A stretch of DNA of 64,000 nucleotides from contig CP125213.1 in assembly GCA_030020825.1 (NCBI GenBank), forward strand, positions 310,001-374,000. The letters run 5' to 3'. The notes under the pieces were generated by a model. That model was not told the DNA's origin. It searched no databases and was given only the letters and a program-made list of their open reading frames with translations. Below are positions 40,560-53,209 of the stretch, piece by piece; position 1 is the first letter of the stretch; the number at the start of each line of letters is the position of its first letter. This stretch comes from Candidatus Blochmannia vicinus. Lineage in GTDB: Bacteria; Pseudomonadota; Gammaproteobacteria; Enterobacterales; Enterobacteriaceae. Both the position numbers and the translations under genes were made by a program.

Positions 40560-43232
40560 TTATACACGAGGCATTTTTATGATGTCAAACACTTCAATCA
40601 TATCTCCAGAATGAATATCATTATAATTTTTTATACTGATACCACATTCTACCCCACTTCTTACTTCATGAACATCATCTTTAAAACGACGTAATGACTC
40701 TAATTCGCCTTCATAAGTAACTATATTATCTCGTATAATCCTAATCTTTTTATGGCATTTTATCATCCCCTCAATAACTACACAACCGGCAATATTTCCA
40801 TATTTTGGAGAACGAAACACACTCCGTACTTCTGCTAGACCAATACTCTCATGTTTATATCGTGGAACTAACATACCGTGCATCATTTGTTTTACTTCAT
40901 TTATTAAATCGTAAATTACTGAATAATAACGCACATCTATTTGATCTAACTCAATTATACGTCGTGCAGAAAGATCTGCTCTAACATTAAACCCTAAAAT
41001 AACTGCGTTATAAGTTACTGCTAATGCGATATCAGTTTCAGTAATACCACCAATAGACGAAGATAAAATTTTTACTATTATATTACTAGTTGATAAATTT
41101 TCTACAGATTCACGAATAGCCTCAGATGAACCTTGTGTATCAGATTTAATAATTAAATTCAATTCAGTAATAGTACCGCTAGTAGTATTCTTAATGTTAG
41201 CAAAGATATTTGCTATATTAGGTTCTTTTTGACGAGCCAATTTCATTTCTCGAAATTTTCCTTGACGATATAAAGCCACCTCTCGTGCTTTTTTTTCATC
41301 ACGAACTACAATAACCATTTCTCCAGAATCAGGTATCCCTGATAAACCTAATAATTCAACCGGAATTGATGGGCCTGCCGAAGTAATATCATGACCAAAT
41401 TCATTCCGCATAGCACGCACCCGTCCATATTCTGTTCCACATAGAATGATATCACCACATTTTAGTGTACCTTCACGAATTAAAACAGAAACTACAGGAC
41501 CACGTCCTTTATCTAAAAAAGACTCAATAACTGTAGCACTTGCCATACCATGGCGCATTGCTTTTAATTCTAATATTTCTGACTGTAATAAAATAGCATC
41601 TAATAAATTATCTATTCCATCGCCTGAAATAGCAGAAACATTTATAAACTGCGTATCACCACCCCAATCTTCTGGAATAAGACCATGATTATTTAAATCA
41701 TTTTTTATTCGTTCAGGATTTGCTTCTGGTTTATCAATTTTGTTTATTGCTACTACCACAGGAACATTAGCGGCTTTGATATGCTGTATTGCTTCAATAG
41801 TTTGAGGCATAACCCCATCATCAGCAGCTACTACTAAAACTACAATATCCGTTAACTGAATTCCACGAGTACGCATAGATGTAAATGCTGCATGTCCAGG
41901 GGTATCTAGAAAAGTAATCATTCCATTATCAGTACTTACATTATATGCGCCTATACTCTGAGTAATACCTCCTATTTCAGAGGGTGCTATTTTAGTCGAA
42001 CGAATATGATCAAGAAGAGAAGTTTTTCCATGATCTACATGACCCATAACAGTAACTATCGGTGCTCGATTTTCGATCACAGCACAACTATTAATACGAT
42101 CATTCATGATCGATTCTTCTAGTTCGTTATCATGACGTAAAATAACTTTATGCCCCATTTCTTCCGCCACTAATTGAGCCGTTTCTTGATCAAGAATTTT
42201 GTTAATAGTTACCATGATACCCAATTGCATCATCACTTTAATAACATACGAGCTTTTTATTGACATTTTATTAGCTAAGTCAGCGACACTTATAGTTTTT
42301 CCAATAATAATATCACGAGTAATTATTTGAACTGGCTTATTGAAACTCTGCAGTAATGCACTTTGTTTGCGCTTATTTTTACCTATTCGATTTGAAACAT
42401 ATAACTCTTCTTCTTTACCAAGTTCATCAGGCATAATTGTGTATAGACGATGATTATTATTGCTTCTTTTATGTTGCTGTTGTTTAGTTAATTTTCCTCC
42501 GCTTCGATTCCGTGTACGCGTACGAGAGCGATTACGTCTCTCATTCTCTAATTTTTGATTGTTATTTTTTTCTATTAGTGAATGCATACAATATAATTTG
42601 CTACTGTTATGACTATTTTCTAAATTAGGACGAATTATTTTTGAATCTTCAATATTCCAATTATCTTCAGATCTATTTTTAATTGATTGTGTTTCATTTT
42701 TTTCTTGTAAATATTTACCTTCAACTTTACGATGATGCGGCTTTCCTGTCACTTTTTCTTTATATTTTGCTGATTCAGAATAACGATGATTTTTTTTAGA
42801 ATGTTGTGTTAAAAAAAACGGATTTATAGTGTCATCCACTTTTTTATTTATTAAATTATTTTTTTCAGTTAAATCAGTTACATCATGATGAACATTAGAT
42901 ACCATTTTATTTTTTAAGTCAATACACTCTGGCTCTTGTAAAGTAGTATATTGTATATATGTAAGTTTCTTTCGTATCTCTATGTGTACTTGTTTACTTC
43001 TACCACCAATACCGGATACACTCAAAGTACTACGTGTTTTTCGTTGTAATGTTAATTTATTAGATAATTCTTTTTTATTATCATTCATATGTTTAAACAA
43101 GATTTCTTTTTCTATTTGAGTTATAACATCCTTTTCTGTTTTAAAAATGCCAAGATATGAAAACCATTGTATTAATTGATCTACCGATGTCTTCATTTCC
43201 ATAGCAAATGATTGTATGGTGCTACCTATCAT
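40560..43232 (-). CDS. infB: Translation initiation factor IF-2
   Basis: GTPase that recruits initiator fMet-tRNA and joins ribosomal subunits. The 890-residue product equals E. coli IF-2 in length. It has an N-terminal helical domain ([14 protein letters not shown]), a charged linker with an Arg/Ser-rich stretch near 235-260, a second small N2 domain, the G domain with GHVDHGKTS near residue 400 and NKID near 505, and C-terminal domains binding the initiator tRNA. Linker composition is biased to Lys/Asn. It lies between nusA (31 bases upstream) and rbfA. Confidence 0.97.
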   Translation of the reverse strand: MIGSTIQSFAMEMKTSVDQLIQWFSYLGIFKTEKDVITQIEKEILFKHMNDNKKELSNKLTLQRKTRSTLSVSGIGGRSKQVHIEIRKKLTYIQYTTLQEPECIDLKNKMVSNVHHDVTDLTEKNNLINKKVDDTINPFFLTQHSKKNHRYSESAKYKEKVTGKPHHRKVEGKYLQEKNETQSIKNRSEDNWNIEDSKIIRPNLENSHNSSKLYCMHSLIEKNNNQKLENERRNRSRTRTRNRSGGKLTKQQQHKRSNNNHRLYTIMPDELGKEEELYVSNRIGKNKRKQSALLQSFNKPVQIITRDIIIGKTISVADLANKMSIKSSYVIKVMMQLGIMVTINKILDQETAQLVAEEMGHKVILRHDNELEESIMNDRINSCAVIENRAPIVTVMGHVDHGKTSLLDHIRSTKIAPSEIGGITQSIGAYNVSTDNGMITFLDTPGHAAFTSMRTRGIQLTDIVVLVVAADDGVMPQTIEAIQHIKAANVPVVVAINKIDKPEANPERIKNDLNNHGLIPEDWGGDTQFINVSAISGDGIDNLLDAILLQSEILELKAMRHGMASATVIESFLDKGRGPVVSVLIREGTLKCGDIILCGTEYGRVRAMRNEFGHDITSAGPSIPVELLGLSGIPDSGEMVIVVRDEKKAREVALYRQGKFREMKLARQKEPNIANIFANIKNTTSGTITELNLIIKSDTQGSSEAIRESVENLSTSNIIVKILSSSIGGITETDIALAVTYNAVILGFNVRADLSARRIIELDQIDVRYYSVIYDLINEVKQMMHGMLVPRYKHESIGLAEVRSVFRSPKYGNIAGCVVIEGMIKCHKKIRIIRDNIVTYEGELESLRRFKDDVHEVRSGVECGISIKNYNDIHSGDMIEVFDIIKMPRV

Positions 43233-43263
43233 GGCGTTCCTTAATTATTATTATAATATAATA

Positions 43264-44775
43264 TTAATGTTTATTATCATTATTAAACCAACAAATATTG
43301 CGAGCTTCCATAATTAATTCTCCAATTTTTTCCTTAGTTACTCCTTCGATATCGGATAGAATCGATACATCTTGTTCAGCTAAATCTTCTAATGTAGAAA
43401 TACCACGGTCAATTAATTTTAATGCTAATTCATATTCAATATTAGATAATCTCAACAACTCTATAATAGGATTAACAATATCAACATGATTATTATCTTT
43501 AACATCTTGGTTATGTGTAATAGAAAAATTTTTTAAAGCATCTTTTGCACGATTCCTAATTGCTTCCACTGTTTTAGTATCAATTTTCTTTATCGATAAC
43601 AGTTCTGTTATAGGCACATACGCTAATTCTTCAAGTGAAGAAAATCCTGAATCAATTAAAATTTGAGCAGAGTGTTCACTAATATTTAAGGTATTCACAA
43701 AAATATTGGTGACAGCACATATTTCAATCTGACGTTTTTTTTCTAACTCGTCCACAGTCATAATATTTAATTCCCAACCACTTAATTGAGATACTAGACG
43801 AATATTTTGTCCGTTTCGTCCGATAGCTTGAGCTAAATTAGACTCTTCTACTGAAATATCCATTGTATGCTTATCTTCATCTATAACAATGGATGCGACA
43901 TCAGCAGGAGACATAGCATTAATCACAAACTGTACAGGATTGTCATCCCATAACACAACATCAACACGTTCTCCTCCTAATTCACTGGAAATTGCCTGAA
44001 CACGTGCTCCTCTCATACCCACACAAGCACCTATTGGATCAATACGCTTGTCATTTGTTTTGACAGCAATTTTTGCTCGTGAACCAGGATCTCGAGCAGC
44101 AGTCTTAATCGTAATTAATTCTTCTCCAATTTCAGGTACTTCAATACGAAATAATTCAACCAACATTTCAGTTCTAGTGCGACTTATAAACAATTGAGGA
44201 CCTTTAAAATCTGGTCGTACTAAGTATAGAATACCACGAATTCTATCTCCTAATCTAAAATTTTCACGTGGCAGCATTTCTTCTTTATTAATAATCCCTT
44301 CAGCATTATTTCCTAAATCGATATTAATGCTATCTCTATTAATTTTCTTTACTATACCAGTTACAATGTCGCCTTGGCGACTTAAAAACTGTTCTATAAT
44401 AATTGCACGTTCAGCTTCACGTACTTTTTGAACAATAACCTGTTTTGCAGTTTGCGTTGTAATACGATCGAAACTAACAGATTCAATAACATCTTCAACA
44501 TAATCATAAATTTTAATTTTTGGATTCTCAAACCGAGCAGCATCTAATGTAATTTCCCTAGTGGGCTGAGTAACTTGTTCCACTACAATCCACCTCCTAA
44601 ACGTGTTAATCTGCCCTGATTTACGATCAATTACAACACGTACTTCAATATCCTGTTCATATTTTTTTCTTGTAGCAGCGGCCAATGCAATCTCCAATGC
44701 TTCAAAAATTTTTTCCTGAGGTACAGCTTTTTCATTAGAAACTGCTTCTACTACAGCCAAAATCTCTTTATTCAT
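43264..44775 (-). CDS. nusA: Transcription termination/antitermination protein NusA
   Basis: RNA polymerase-associated factor for pausing, termination and rRNA antitermination. The 503-residue product (E. coli 495) has the N-terminal polymerase-binding domain, an S1 domain (about 135-200), two KH domains including [16 protein letters not shown] near 315-330, and two C-terminal acidic repeats. Head of the nusA-infB-rbfA-truB cluster. The usual upstream gene rimP is missing; tRNA-fMet lies 467 bases upstream. Confidence 0.96.
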   Translation of the reverse strand: MNKEILAVVEAVSNEKAVPQEKIFEALEIALAAATRKKYEQDIEVRVVIDRKSGQINTFRRWIVVEQVTQPTREITLDAARFENPKIKIYDYVEDVIESVSFDRITTQTAKQVIVQKVREAERAIIIEQFLSRQGDIVTGIVKKINRDSINIDLGNNAEGIINKEEMLPRENFRLGDRIRGILYLVRPDFKGPQLFISRTRTEMLVELFRIEVPEIGEELITIKTAARDPGSRAKIAVKTNDKRIDPIGACVGMRGARVQAISSELGGERVDVVLWDDNPVQFVINAMSPADVASIVIDEDKHTMDISVEESNLAQAIGRNGQNIRLVSQLSGWELNIMTVDELEKKRQIEICAVTNIFVNTLNISEHSAQILIDSGFSSLEELAYVPITELLSIKKIDTKTVEAIRNRAKDALKNFSITHNQDVKDNNHVDIVNPIIELLRLSNIEYELALKLIDRGISTLEDLAEQDVSILSDIEGVTKEKIGELIMEARNICWFNNDNKH

Positions 44776-45242
44776 CTTAGTTATCTCAAAAAGCTATTCT
44801 TAATAACTACCAAATGTTACTTACTTTAAGTAAACTTTTTTAAATATAATAATCTTTTAGTCATTTTTATTTAAAATACAAAATTACCACAATTATAGAT
44901 TCAAATTATAAAAATTAATGATTAAATAGACAAGCGCTAATCCAGCATACTTGCGTATATAAGACAACCTCATAGCACGTATAACAGAATTCTATTTGAT
45001 ATCGTGAAACTAATAATGAATATCTTGATAAATTTTCATATAAAATAATTAGCAATATACTTGTTCGATAATATATATTATTAGTATCAGAATTAATCTA
45101 TCAAGACTCGCTAGATATTAATTGGTTACCGGCAACCCAATTAAATAATTGATAGATTTTAACTAAAAATACTAACATATTTTAATTATTTTTTATTTTA
45201 TGATACCAAGACTTATCAAGTGTGTACTGCATCAATACAGGG
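44776..45242. other. Spacer where rimP would lie
   Basis: 467 bases between nusA and tRNA-fMet. E. coli has rimP (about 450 bases) at this position, yet no RimP-like peptide can be read. A 26-codon open frame at 44893-44973 (minus) with one hydrophobic stretch is present but has no ribosome-binding site and is not called. The nusA promoter should lie here. Confidence 0.6.
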
Positions 45243-45316
<74 letters not shown>

Positions 45317-45386
45317 TCGATACTAAAACAATAAAATTATACACTATACGACTCTAGAAAATCAAATTATTTATATCATAAAGTAA

Positions 45387-45473
45387 TACCGAGGGCGGGA
45401 TTTGAACCCGCAATCTCAAACAAGAGAAACTACCACCTCAAAGTAGCGTGTCTACCTGTTCCACCACCTCGGT
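45387..45473 (-). tRNA. leuU: tRNA-Leu(GAG)
   Basis: 87-base class II tRNA with acceptor ACCGAGG / CCTCGGT, D-arm GGTAGACACGC, anticodon loop TTGAGGT (anticodon GAG), a long variable arm and T-loop GGTTCAAATCC. Discriminator A73 is followed by TTA, so CCA is not encoded. It lies next to secG as leuU does in E. coli, 70 bases from tRNA-fMet. The symbol is by synteny and anticodon. Confidence 0.95.
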
Positions 45474-45647
45474 ATTGATGCAAACATTATTAAAATAATA
45501 TATACACATCACTGTTATTTATATTGATTACTAATTACATGTGTCTATGTATATATTGTTCATCATACATGAACGAGTACGCTTGTCTGATATACTATTA
45601 TATATTGTGTTTTCCAAGAAAAAGTTTAAATAAAATTTAATTTAATA

Positions 45648-45923
45648 TTAAAATTGACTATTTTGTACACTGCTTTGAATATGTTTCTGATTTTGTTTGC
45701 TATTCATATTTCCTAATAACAAACTAAGTAAAAAAAACAATATAGCCAAAATTACTATCAAACGAGTTATACCATCATTGAAACCTCCTGAACTCAACAT
45801 ATCACTTAAAGATCGATTACTAAACATTCCTCCAGAATCATTACCTTTATTTTGTTGCAACATAATCAATACAATTAAAGCTACTGCTATTATTACAAAT
45901 ATCACTAAAAAAAATTGATACAT
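45648..45923 (-). CDS. secG: Protein-export membrane protein SecG
   Basis: Small accessory subunit of the SecYEG translocon. The 91-residue product (E. coli 110) has two transmembrane segments (about 3-22 and 52-70) separated by the family loop LQQNKGNDSGGMF. Its C-terminal tail is shortened. It lies between glmM and tRNA-Leu as in E. coli. Confidence 0.94.
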   Translation of the reverse strand: MYQFFLVIFVIIAVALIVLIMLQQNKGNDSGGMFSNRSLSDMLSSGGFNDGITRLIVILAILFFLLSLLLGNMNSKQNQKHIQSSVQNSQF

Positions 45924-45987
45924 AACATTATATTATCCTTACATAAACATAAATTATTACAATTAAATAATAGCTATGTACTTAATT

Positions 45988-46022
45988 TTATACTTATATG
46001 AATAAAATTCATATAAGTATAA
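45988..46022 (-). terminator. 16-bp perfect hairpin between glmM and secG
   Basis: Arms 45988-46003 and 46007-46022 pair perfectly around an AAA loop. It begins 69 bases after the glmM stop and ends 65 bases before the secG ATG. Likely terminator of the ftsH-folP-glmM transcript. Confidence 0.5.
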
Positions 46023-46090
46023 GTTAAATAACTTACTAAAATTGGCAGTGCATAATATATAGAAAATACTAAACTCAATTACCATCGTAT

Positions 46091-47443
46091 TTATTTTATT
46101 TGCGATCTTATTACAGAAGCAATTTTATTTGCTAAATACAATATTTTATCGTAACTTTTTCCTTCCACCATAATACGGATATATGGTTCAGTGCCGGACT
46201 TACGTAATAACACACGTCCTTGTTCAGATAATTCCTCTGCTACTGCTTTGGCTTCTTTTTTAATTAAATCAGATTCTAAAGGATTATCAATACCAGAATA
46301 ATATACATTAACTAAAATTTGAGGTAATAAATACATATCGTTACATAATTCATATAAACTTACACAATTATTTACCATTGCGGACAATATTTGAAGAGCA
46401 ACAATAATACCATCTCCTGTAGTAGTTTTGTCTAAAAGTACAATATGTCCTGAATTCTCTCCACCAATATGCCAACCCTTTTTTTTTAACATTGAAAGCA
46501 CACAACGATCACCTATGCCAGCACGTATAAATGGAATATTTAACTGTTTTAATGCTGATACAAGGCCCATATTACTCATAAGAGTGCCTACTACGCCTCC
46601 TGTTAGTTGCTTTTTACGATACAATTTTTCTCGAGCGATAATATATAACATTTGATCGCCATCTACTTTATTTCCAAAATGATCAACCATAATTACCCTA
46701 TCGCCATCCCCATCATAAGCAATACCTAAATCTGCCTTTTTTGCCAATACTTGTGCACGTAGTTTCTGAATATTTGTAGCACCACATTCCTTATTAATAT
46801 TTACTCCATTCGGACGACATGCAATAGTAACCACGTTAGCACCTAACTCACGAAATACACTCGGAGCTATGTGGTAAGTAGCTCCATTAGCACAATCCAC
46901 AACTATTTTTAATTTTCTCAAACTAAGATGAGTGGGAAAAGTTCCTTTACAAAATTCTATATAACGACCAGCTGCATCAACAATACGACTAGCTTTTCCT
47001 AGTTCTTTTGGATCAACGCATGTTAGACATTTATTTAATTCTATTTCTATAGAATGCTCTACTTCGCTATCTAATTTAGTACCCTTAACAGAAAAAAATT
47101 TAATACCATTGTCATAAAAAGGATTGTGCGAAGCAGAGATTACAATACCAGCCTCAGCTCTAAAAGCGCGAGTTAAATATGCAATAGCTGGAGTAGGCAT
47201 AGGACCAGTTAATGCCGCAGATAAACCAGCTGCAGCTAACCCTGACTCTAATGCTGATTCTAACATATACCCAGAAATACGAGTATCTTTTCCAATAATA
47301 ATTTGATTAGATCGACCTGTACTATAACAACTTAATACCTTACCTGCAGCCCAACCAAGTTTCAGAACAAAATCTGGAGTGATTGGAAAGCTCCCAACTC
47401 TACCTCTAATACCATCAGTACCGAAGTATTTGAGGCGCTTCAT
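46091..47443 (-). CDS. glmM: Phosphoglucosamine mutase
   Basis: Interconverts glucosamine-6- and -1-phosphate for UDP-GlcNAc, hence peptidoglycan and LPS. The active-site serine lies in ASHNP (about Ser105) and the metal site [11 protein letters not shown] follows near 245; [14 protein letters not shown] is near the C-terminus. The ATG at 47443 gives 450 residues (E. coli 445), sits two bases past the folP TAA and has AAGGA eight bases upstream. A longer start at 47467 would overlap folP and does not match the family. Confidence 0.96.
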   Translation of the reverse strand: MKRLKYFGTDGIRGRVGSFPITPDFVLKLGWAAGKVLSCYSTGRSNQIIIGKDTRISGYMLESALESGLAAAGLSAALTGPMPTPAIAYLTRAFRAEAGIVISASHNPFYDNGIKFFSVKGTKLDSEVEHSIEIELNKCLTCVDPKELGKASRIVDAAGRYIEFCKGTFPTHLSLRKLKIVVDCANGATYHIAPSVFRELGANVVTIACRPNGVNINKECGATNIQKLRAQVLAKKADLGIAYDGDGDRVIMVDHFGNKVDGDQMLYIIAREKLYRKKQLTGGVVGTLMSNMGLVSALKQLNIPFIRAGIGDRCVLSMLKKKGWHIGGENSGHIVLLDKTTTGDGIIVALQILSAMVNNCVSLYELCNDMYLLPQILVNVYYSGIDNPLESDLIKKEAKAVAEELSEQGRVLLRKSGTEPYIRIMVEGKSYDKILYLANKIASVIRSQIK

Positions 47444-47444
47444 A

Positions 47445-48296
47445 TTAGGTTTCCTTACTTTTTTCATGTTGCAACATAGTTTTAACTACTTGTAATGCTT
47501 CTGCCGTTTCCTTAACATCATGTACACGAACAACTCGTACGCCTTGTATGACCGAAATTACTGCACAAGTAATACTACCTATTAACCTGTTTTTAGGATT
47601 ATGTTGATTGTCACTAAGGTTAAGCATCGATTTACGTGATATACCAACTAATAAAGGCAAACCAAAATGCTGAAAACATTTCAAATTAGCTAAAAGCTGA
47701 TAATTATGTGCTAAATTCTTTCCAAAACCAAACCCTGGATCAAGTAATATTTTATCTCTGGCAATACCAGCTAATTCAAAACGGGATATTTGTTCAGAGA
47801 AATATTCATTTACTTCAGCTACGACATTAGAATAATATACCGGAAAATTTTGCATTGTCTTAGGCTCTCCTTTCATATGCATTAAACACACCGATAACTT
47901 ACAATCTACTGCAGCTTGCATAGATCCTTTAGTAGTGAGAGAGCGTACATCATTAATTAAATGAGCACCAATAGCCGCGCTTTCACGTATTATTAATGCT
48001 GATGATGTATTTATTGAAATGTAAGTATCAAAACGTTGTGCTATAGCACGTACTACAGGTATAACACGTTCTGCTTCTTCTTCATCACTTATAATATCAG
48101 ATCCAGGTCGTGTCGACTCCCCGCCAATATCAATCAAAGTAGCGCCGTTAGAGATCAGATGAAATGCATGATCAATCGCTTTAGAAAGAGTATGATAATT
48201 TCCTCCATCAAAAAAAGAATCAGGAGTAACATTTAAAATACCCATAATTTGAACTTCAGAAAAATTTAAATTACGTTTATTTATAACTAAACTCAT
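47445..48296 (-). CDS. folP: Dihydropteroate synthase
   Basis: Condenses p-aminobenzoate with hydroxymethyldihydropterin diphosphate in folate synthesis; the target of sulfonamides. The 283-residue TIM barrel has [14 protein letters not shown] near residue 19, [12 protein letters not shown] near 57 and LDPGFGFGK near 187. It lies between ftsH and glmM as in E. coli, with a two-base spacing to glmM. Confidence 0.96.
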   Translation of the reverse strand: MSLVINKRNLNFSEVQIMGILNVTPDSFFDGGNYHTLSKAIDHAFHLISNGATLIDIGGESTRPGSDIISDEEEAERVIPVVRAIAQRFDTYISINTSSALIIRESAAIGAHLINDVRSLTTKGSMQAAVDCKLSVCLMHMKGEPKTMQNFPVYYSNVVAEVNEYFSEQISRFELAGIARDKILLDPGFGFGKNLAHNYQLLANLKCFQHFGLPLLVGISRKSMLNLSDNQHNPKNRLIGSITCAVISVIQGVRVVRVHDVKETAEALQVVKTMLQHEKSKET

Positions 48297-48424
48297 AAAT
48301 TCACATACATCTCCAATATATTTTTTTAAATTAATCTAAATATTATTTTTTATAAAATAGAAAATACTTTTTGATAAAAAACTAATATTAATTTTTATTC
48401 TTTCATATAAATTATTACATATTG

Positions 48425-50353
48425 TTATGACGCAATATCAGGATTATCATTATAAGATTTTCTGTTTACTGATTTTGGTGGTTTTACAGCAGAAATACAA
48501 GAAGCAGCATTCTTATCGTTACTTATATCAAGTGAACTATTTTCCCATCCAGACGGAGGTTCAATTGATTTTCGATCCATCAAATCATTTATCTGAGATG
48601 CATTAATTGTTTCATATTTTATTAATGCATCTTTCATAGAATGAAGGATATCTACATTTTCTATTAAAAGATTTTGAGCACGAACATAATTTCTTTCAAT
48701 CAAAAATTTAATTTCCTGATCAATAATACGAGCAGTTTCATCAGACATATGTTTTGCTTTAGCTACTGAACGTCCAAGAAATATTTCTCCCTCTTCCTCT
48801 GCATACAATAATGGCCCAAGTTTTTCAGAAAATCCCCATTGAGTCACCATATTCCGAGCAATAGAAGTAGCTACCTTAATATCATTAGATGCACCAGTAG
48901 ATACTTTATTTGGGCCATAAATTATTTCTTCAGCAAGTCTACCTCCATATAACGTAGAAATTTGGCTCTCTAATTTTTGTCTACTTGTACTAATTGCATC
49001 GCCCTCTGGTAAAAAAAATGTTACACCTAAAGCACGTCCCCTAGGAATTATAGTAACTTTATGCACTGGATCATGCTCTGGAACCAACCTACCGATTATA
49101 GCATGGCCAGCCTCATGATAGGCAGTAGATTCTTTTTGAGCTTCTGTCATTACCATAGAACGACGCTCAGCACCCATTACAATCTTGTCTTTAGCTTTTT
49201 CAAATTCTACCATTGATACCATATTCTTATTATTACGAGCAGCAAATAATGCTGCTTCATTCACAAGATTAGCTAAATCAGCTCCTGAAAATCCAGGTGT
49301 TCCCCTAGCAATTACTAATATGTCTACGTCCGATGATAATGGTACATGACTAATATGTACTTTTAATATTTGTTCTCTACCTCTAATGTCTGGTAATCCA
49401 ACAACTACTTGACGATCAAATCGACCTGGCCTCAATAGAGCTGGGTCTAGTACATCTGGACGATTAGTGGCGGCTATAACAATAATACCTTCATTCCCTT
49501 CAAATCCATCCATCTCTACTAACATCTGATTTAAAGTTTGTTCACGTTCATCATGTCCTCCTCCTAATCCTGCACCTCTTTGACGACCAACTGCATCAAT
49601 TTCATCGATAAAAATAATGCATGGTGCAGCTTTCTTGGCTTGTTCAAACATATCCCGTACACGAGATGCTCCAACACCAACAAACATTTCTACAAAATCA
49701 GAACCTGAAATAGTAAAAAATGGAACTTTTGCTTCTCCAGCAATTGCTTTTGCTAAAAGCGTTTTTCCAGTACCAGGAGGTCCTACCATTAATATTCCTT
49801 TTGGAATTTTTCCTCCTAATTTTTGAAATCTACTAGGTTCACGCAAATAATCTACTAATTCCTTTACCTCTTCTTTTGCCTCATCACATCCTGCTACATC
49901 TGCAAAAGTAGTTTTAATTTGATCTTCAGTTAACATACGTGCTTTACTTTTCCCAAAAGACATAGCGCCCTTTCCGCCTCCTTGCATTTGACGCATAAAG
50001 AAAACCCATACCCCAATTAATAATAGCATTGGAAACCAAGAAATAAAAATAGATGTAATTAAACTAGGTTCTTCTGGAGGCTCTCCAACAACTTTTACTT
50101 TTTTGGTTAAAAGAATGTCAAGTAATTTTGGATCATTTACTGGAATATAAGTGGTATAACGATTACTATCCTTTTTTATAACAACAATTTCACGACCGTT
50201 AATACGAGCTTCTTTAACTTGATCTTGGTTCAAATCATACATAAAAGTAGAATAATCCAATTTGCGACTACCCGAGTCGCTAGGCCCGAAACTCTGGAAC
50301 AAAGATATAAAAACTACTGCAATAACCAACCAGAGACCTAAGTTTTTAGCCAT
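48425..50353 (-). CDS. ftsH: ATP-dependent zinc metalloprotease FtsH
   Basis: Hexameric membrane AAA+ protease that degrades misassembled membrane proteins and regulators such as sigma-32 and LpxC in relatives. Two transmembrane segments (about 4-22 and 97-118) flank a periplasmic domain. The AAA domain has GPPGTGKT, the [12 protein letters not shown]alker B region and a second region of homology. The zinc site HEAGH is near 413. From the ATG at 50353 the product is 642 residues; a TTG nine bases earlier has the better-placed GAGG motif and is an alternative start. Confidence 0.97.
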   Translation of the reverse strand: MAKNLGLWLVIAVVFISLFQSFGPSDSGSRKLDYSTFMYDLNQDQVKEARINGREIVVIKKDSNRYTTYIPVNDPKLLDILLTKKVKVVGEPPEEPSLITSIFISWFPMLLLIGVWVFFMRQMQGGGKGAMSFGKSKARMLTEDQIKTTFADVAGCDEAKEEVKELVDYLREPSRFQKLGGKIPKGILMVGPPGTGKTLLAKAIAGEAKVPFFTISGSDFVEMFVGVGASRVRDMFEQAKKAAPCIIFIDEIDAVGRQRGAGLGGGHDEREQTLNQMLVEMDGFEGNEGIIVIAATNRPDVLDPALLRPGRFDRQVVVGLPDIRGREQILKVHISHVPLSSDVDILVIARGTPGFSGADLANLVNEAALFAARNNKNMVSMVEFEKAKDKIVMGAERRSMVMTEAQKESTAYHEAGHAIIGRLVPEHDPVHKVTIIPRGRALGVTFFLPEGDAISTSRQKLESQISTLYGGRLAEEIIYGPNKVSTGASNDIKVATSIARNMVTQWGFSEKLGPLLYAEEEGEIFLGRSVAKAKHMSDETARIIDQEIKFLIERNYVRAQNLLIENVDILHSMKDALIKYETINASQINDLMDRKSIEPPSGWENSSLDISNDKNAASCISAVKPPKSVNRKSYNDNPDIAS

Positions 50354-50425
50354 ATCACTCAAAAGATTAACCTCGCAATTGCATTACAACAAAATTTGAA
50401 TAATTTTAACACGTTATACGACAAA

Positions 50426-51058
50426 TCAATTATATTTACGTTTTTTCGCTACAATATAGACTTCACGAGAATGAGATCTAGAAGCATCTGGTTTACGGAT
50501 TTTTACTACATTAAATAAAGAACGCACATCATACATATATTTATCTAACCCGTTGCCCTGAAAAACTTTTACTAAAAAAGCTCCCCCACACATCAAGACA
50601 TCACGACATATATTTAATGCTATATGTCCAAGACATATAGATTGATTAACATCAATTATTGATATACCAGTTATATTAGGAGACATATCAGATAAAACAA
50701 CATGAGCCTTTTGTTGTCCTATCCATGTACGCAACATTTTAAAAACATTAGGATCAGAGCAATCTCCTTGCAAAAAATCTACTCCAGAAATTCTACGCAT
50801 AGGTAATATATCACACGCCATAATTCGTCCTGTACTGCCTATTCTATTTTTTACATAAATTGCCCACCCTCCGGGCGCTGATCCTAAATCTATTACTGTC
50901 ATTCCGGATGTAATTAACATATCCATATGATTTATTGCATCTAATTTAAACCAAGACCGTGATCGTAGTTTCTGTTTTCGTGCTTCTATCACATATTGAT
51001 CTCTGCAATATTTTTGTAACCACTTCGAAGAATATATAGAACGTTTTTTATTTACCAT
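50426..51058 (-). CDS. rlmE: 23S rRNA 2'-O-methyltransferase RlmE
   Basis: Also RrmJ/FtsJ. Methylates U2552 in the A-loop of 23S rRNA late in 50S assembly. The 210-residue product (E. coli 209) has the SAM motif VIDLGSAPGGWA near 55-66, DMSPNITG near 124 and the catalytic Lys in FLVKVFQG near 164. It lies immediately upstream of ftsH (63-base spacer), as in E. coli where the pair is heat-inducible. Confidence 0.95.
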   Translation of the reverse strand: MVNKKRSIYSSKWLQKYCRDQYVIEARKQKLRSRSWFKLDAINHMDMLITSGMTVIDLGSAPGGWAIYVKNRIGSTGRIMACDILPMRRISGVDFLQGDCSDPNVFKMLRTWIGQQKAHVVLSDMSPNITGISIIDVNQSICLGHIALNICRDVLMCGGAFLVKVFQGNGLDKYMYDVRSLFNVVKIRKPDASRSHSREVYIVAKKRKYN

Positions 51059-51416
51059 ATCAGATTATTTCTTAAATATTTTCCATAAACAATATTGATA
51101 AAATAACAATAACTAGTATTTTTAATCTTACTTAAATAAAAATTATAATTTTTTCGTGTGTATATAGCCTAAACATCACTCTAAGTATTACAAAAATATA
51201 CAGATCAAAATATCTCTTTTAATATAAATTAGTAAATATCCAAAAATATATAACAACTAAAAATAAACCTTATTAATAACATTACTGCATCATATACTTT
51301 CACTATAATATATATTAATATAAATTACATAATAAACAAAATTTAAAATTTTTAATTATAAAATCACTATTTTTCAAAATTTTTAAGAAAAAATGTAACT
51401 TTTACAACATATTATT
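51059..51416. other. Spacer between greA and rlmE
   Basis: 358 A+T-rich bases with no gene, RNA or long hairpin that I can support. E. coli has yhbY here; no remnant is readable. Confidence 0.55.
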
Positions 51417-51893
51417 TCAATAATATTTAATCTGAATAATTTTATATCTTATCTTCCCTTTTGGGGTATCAATCTCAATAACATCTCCTGCTTTATGACC
51501 AATCAAACCTCTAGCAATAGGAGAATTAATAGAAACCGTATTTTCTTTAAGGTTTGCTTCATCATCCCCTACAATACTATATGTTCGTCTATGTGCTGTA
51601 TCTAAATTTTCAATATTAACTGTAGCTCCAAAAACTATTCTATTATTAGCGATTAATTTAGTGACATCTATAATATGCGCATGAGAAAGCTTAGATTCTA
51701 TTTCTTGAATACGTCCTTCACAGAAACCTTGTTGCTCACGGGCAGCATGATATTCAGCATTTTCTTTTAAATCACCATGCTCACGTGCTTCGGAAATATT
51801 TTTTATAATTTCCGGACGGCGAATATTTTTTAAATAATCTAATTCTTTTCTCAACTTTTCAGCTCCACGTAAAGTCATTGGCACGTACTTCAT
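51417..51893 (-). CDS. greA: Transcription elongation factor GreA
   Basis: Rescues backtracked RNA polymerase by stimulating transcript cleavage. The 158-residue product equals the E. coli length. The N-terminal coiled coil carries the conserved tip [19 protein letters not shown] at about 38-56, including the acidic pair at the tip. A C-terminal FKBP-like domain ends with a [10 protein letters not shown] segment. dacB, between greA and obgE in E. coli, is absent. Confidence 0.96.
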   Translation of the reverse strand: MKYVPMTLRGAEKLRKELDYLKNIRRPEIIKNISEAREHGDLKENAEYHAAREQQGFCEGRIQEIESKLSHAHIIDVTKLIANNRIVFGATVNIENLDTAHRRTYSIVGDDEANLKENTVSINSPIARGLIGHKAGDVIEIDTPKGKIRYKIIQIKYY

Positions 51894-52183
51894 GATTTAC
51901 CTTCATAAAATTACATATATTTAAAAAAATAAATTCTTATCTGTTTACAATGTTTACATTATTAATCAAAAATGTAATTAAAACGTATTCTCTAGTACAG
52001 AGATATAATCTTATAAAAACACTGCTCTCTATAGATAAACATCATACAGATGAAATACCATAATATAAAAAATTTTAAATCTAATAATATGCTCAGTTTA
52101 TTATTTTAATAACATAAATTAAATCACATTAATTTGACTACTTTATTTCGTTGTCTCACATACATGTATGTAAAAATTTATTC

Positions 52184-53209
52184 TTAATTTTGATCATGAT
52201 AGGTAATAAACTTCATAATGCTGTTACACAGCAATGATATATTTGTATTATGTGTTGAAGATATAGAATAATAACGGTCTTTCCACTGTAAAGAACTAAT
52301 GATATAGTTAATCTTTTTTTCTACTATATATTTCTCCAATAAATCTATTTTATTAAATATTAACCAACAAGGTTTACAAATCAATTTTTTATTGTAGTTA
52401 TTTAACTCATGTCTAATAGTAATAATATTTTCTAGCGGATCAGAATTATCCAAAGGCGCAATATCAATAAAATGCAACAATATTTGGCAATGTTCCAGAT
52501 GCTTTAAAAACCTCATTCCTAATCCTGAACCATTAGAAGCACCTTTAATAATACCAGGAATATCTGCAATAATAAATCTATCATAACTATTAATCTGTAC
52601 TACGCCTAAATACGGTATTAATGTGGTAAATGGATAATCTGCTACTTTTGGTTTCGCTGATGATACTACACGAATAAAACTAGATTTTCCAGAATTAGGT
52701 AATCCAAATATTCCGACATCTGCCATCAGAAGTAATTCCAAATTCAAGTGTTGAAATTCCCCTGTCTCCCCATGTGTATTACAAATTTTTTTATTCCGTA
52801 AAGTACCTTCTTTAACATGTCCATTCCCAAAACCATGGTGTCCTCCCTTAGCTACCATCAACCATTTTTTATGACTGTCTATTTCTCCTAATAATTTATT
52901 TGTTTTTATATCACTCACTCTAGTTCCATAAGGAACTTTTATAAAAATATCCTTTCCTTTTTTACCAGTACAACCCCGGCTACGACCACATTGTCCATTC
53001 CCAGCCTTAAAAACATGATGAAAATGAAAATAATTTAAAGTATTTACATTAGGATCTGCTAATAACCAAACATTACCTCCGTCTCCTCCATTACTACCAT
53101 TAGGTCTTTTTAAAAAAGAGCCTCTTCTTCTTATTTTTTGAAAACTAATACAACCATTCCCTCCATTCCCAGCAATAACCGTAATACTAGTCATATCAAC
53201 AAATCTCAT
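52184..53209 (-). CDS. obgE: GTPase ObgE/CgtA
   Basis: Essential ribosome-associated GTPase acting in 50S assembly and stress signalling. The 341-residue product keeps the glycine-rich OBG fold (about 1-158, with GGNGGNGC-like repeats) and the G domain with GLPNSGKSS near 167, DIPGIIKGA near 213 and NKID near 284. It is about 50 residues shorter than E. coli ObgE (390); the acidic, poorly conserved C-terminus is missing. The upstream yhbE is gone, leaving a 552-base spacer from rpmA. Confidence 0.95.
   Translation of the reverse strand: MRFVDMTSITVIAGNGGNGCISFQKIRRRGSFLKRPNGSNGGDGGNVWLLADPNVNTLNYFHFHHVFKAGNGQCGRSRGCTGKKGKDIFIKVPYGTRVSDIKTNKLLGEIDSHKKWLMVAKGGHHGFGNGHVKEGTLRNKKICNTHGETGEFQHLNLELLLMADVGIFGLPNSGKSSFIRVVSSAKPKVADYPFTTLIPYLGVVQINSYDRFIIADIPGIIKGASNGSGLGMRFLKHLEHCQILLHFIDIAPLDNSDPLENIITIRHELNNYNKKLICKPCWLIFNKIDLLEKYIVEKKINYIISSLQWKDRYYSISSTHNTNISLLCNSIMKFITYHDQN

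Noticed and set aside
44893..44973. 26-codon minus-strand open frame (starts MRLSYIRKYAGLAL) in the rimP gap with one hydrophobic stretch
   Set aside because: No ribosome-binding site, no recognisable family and too short to separate from chance in 467 bases of spacer.
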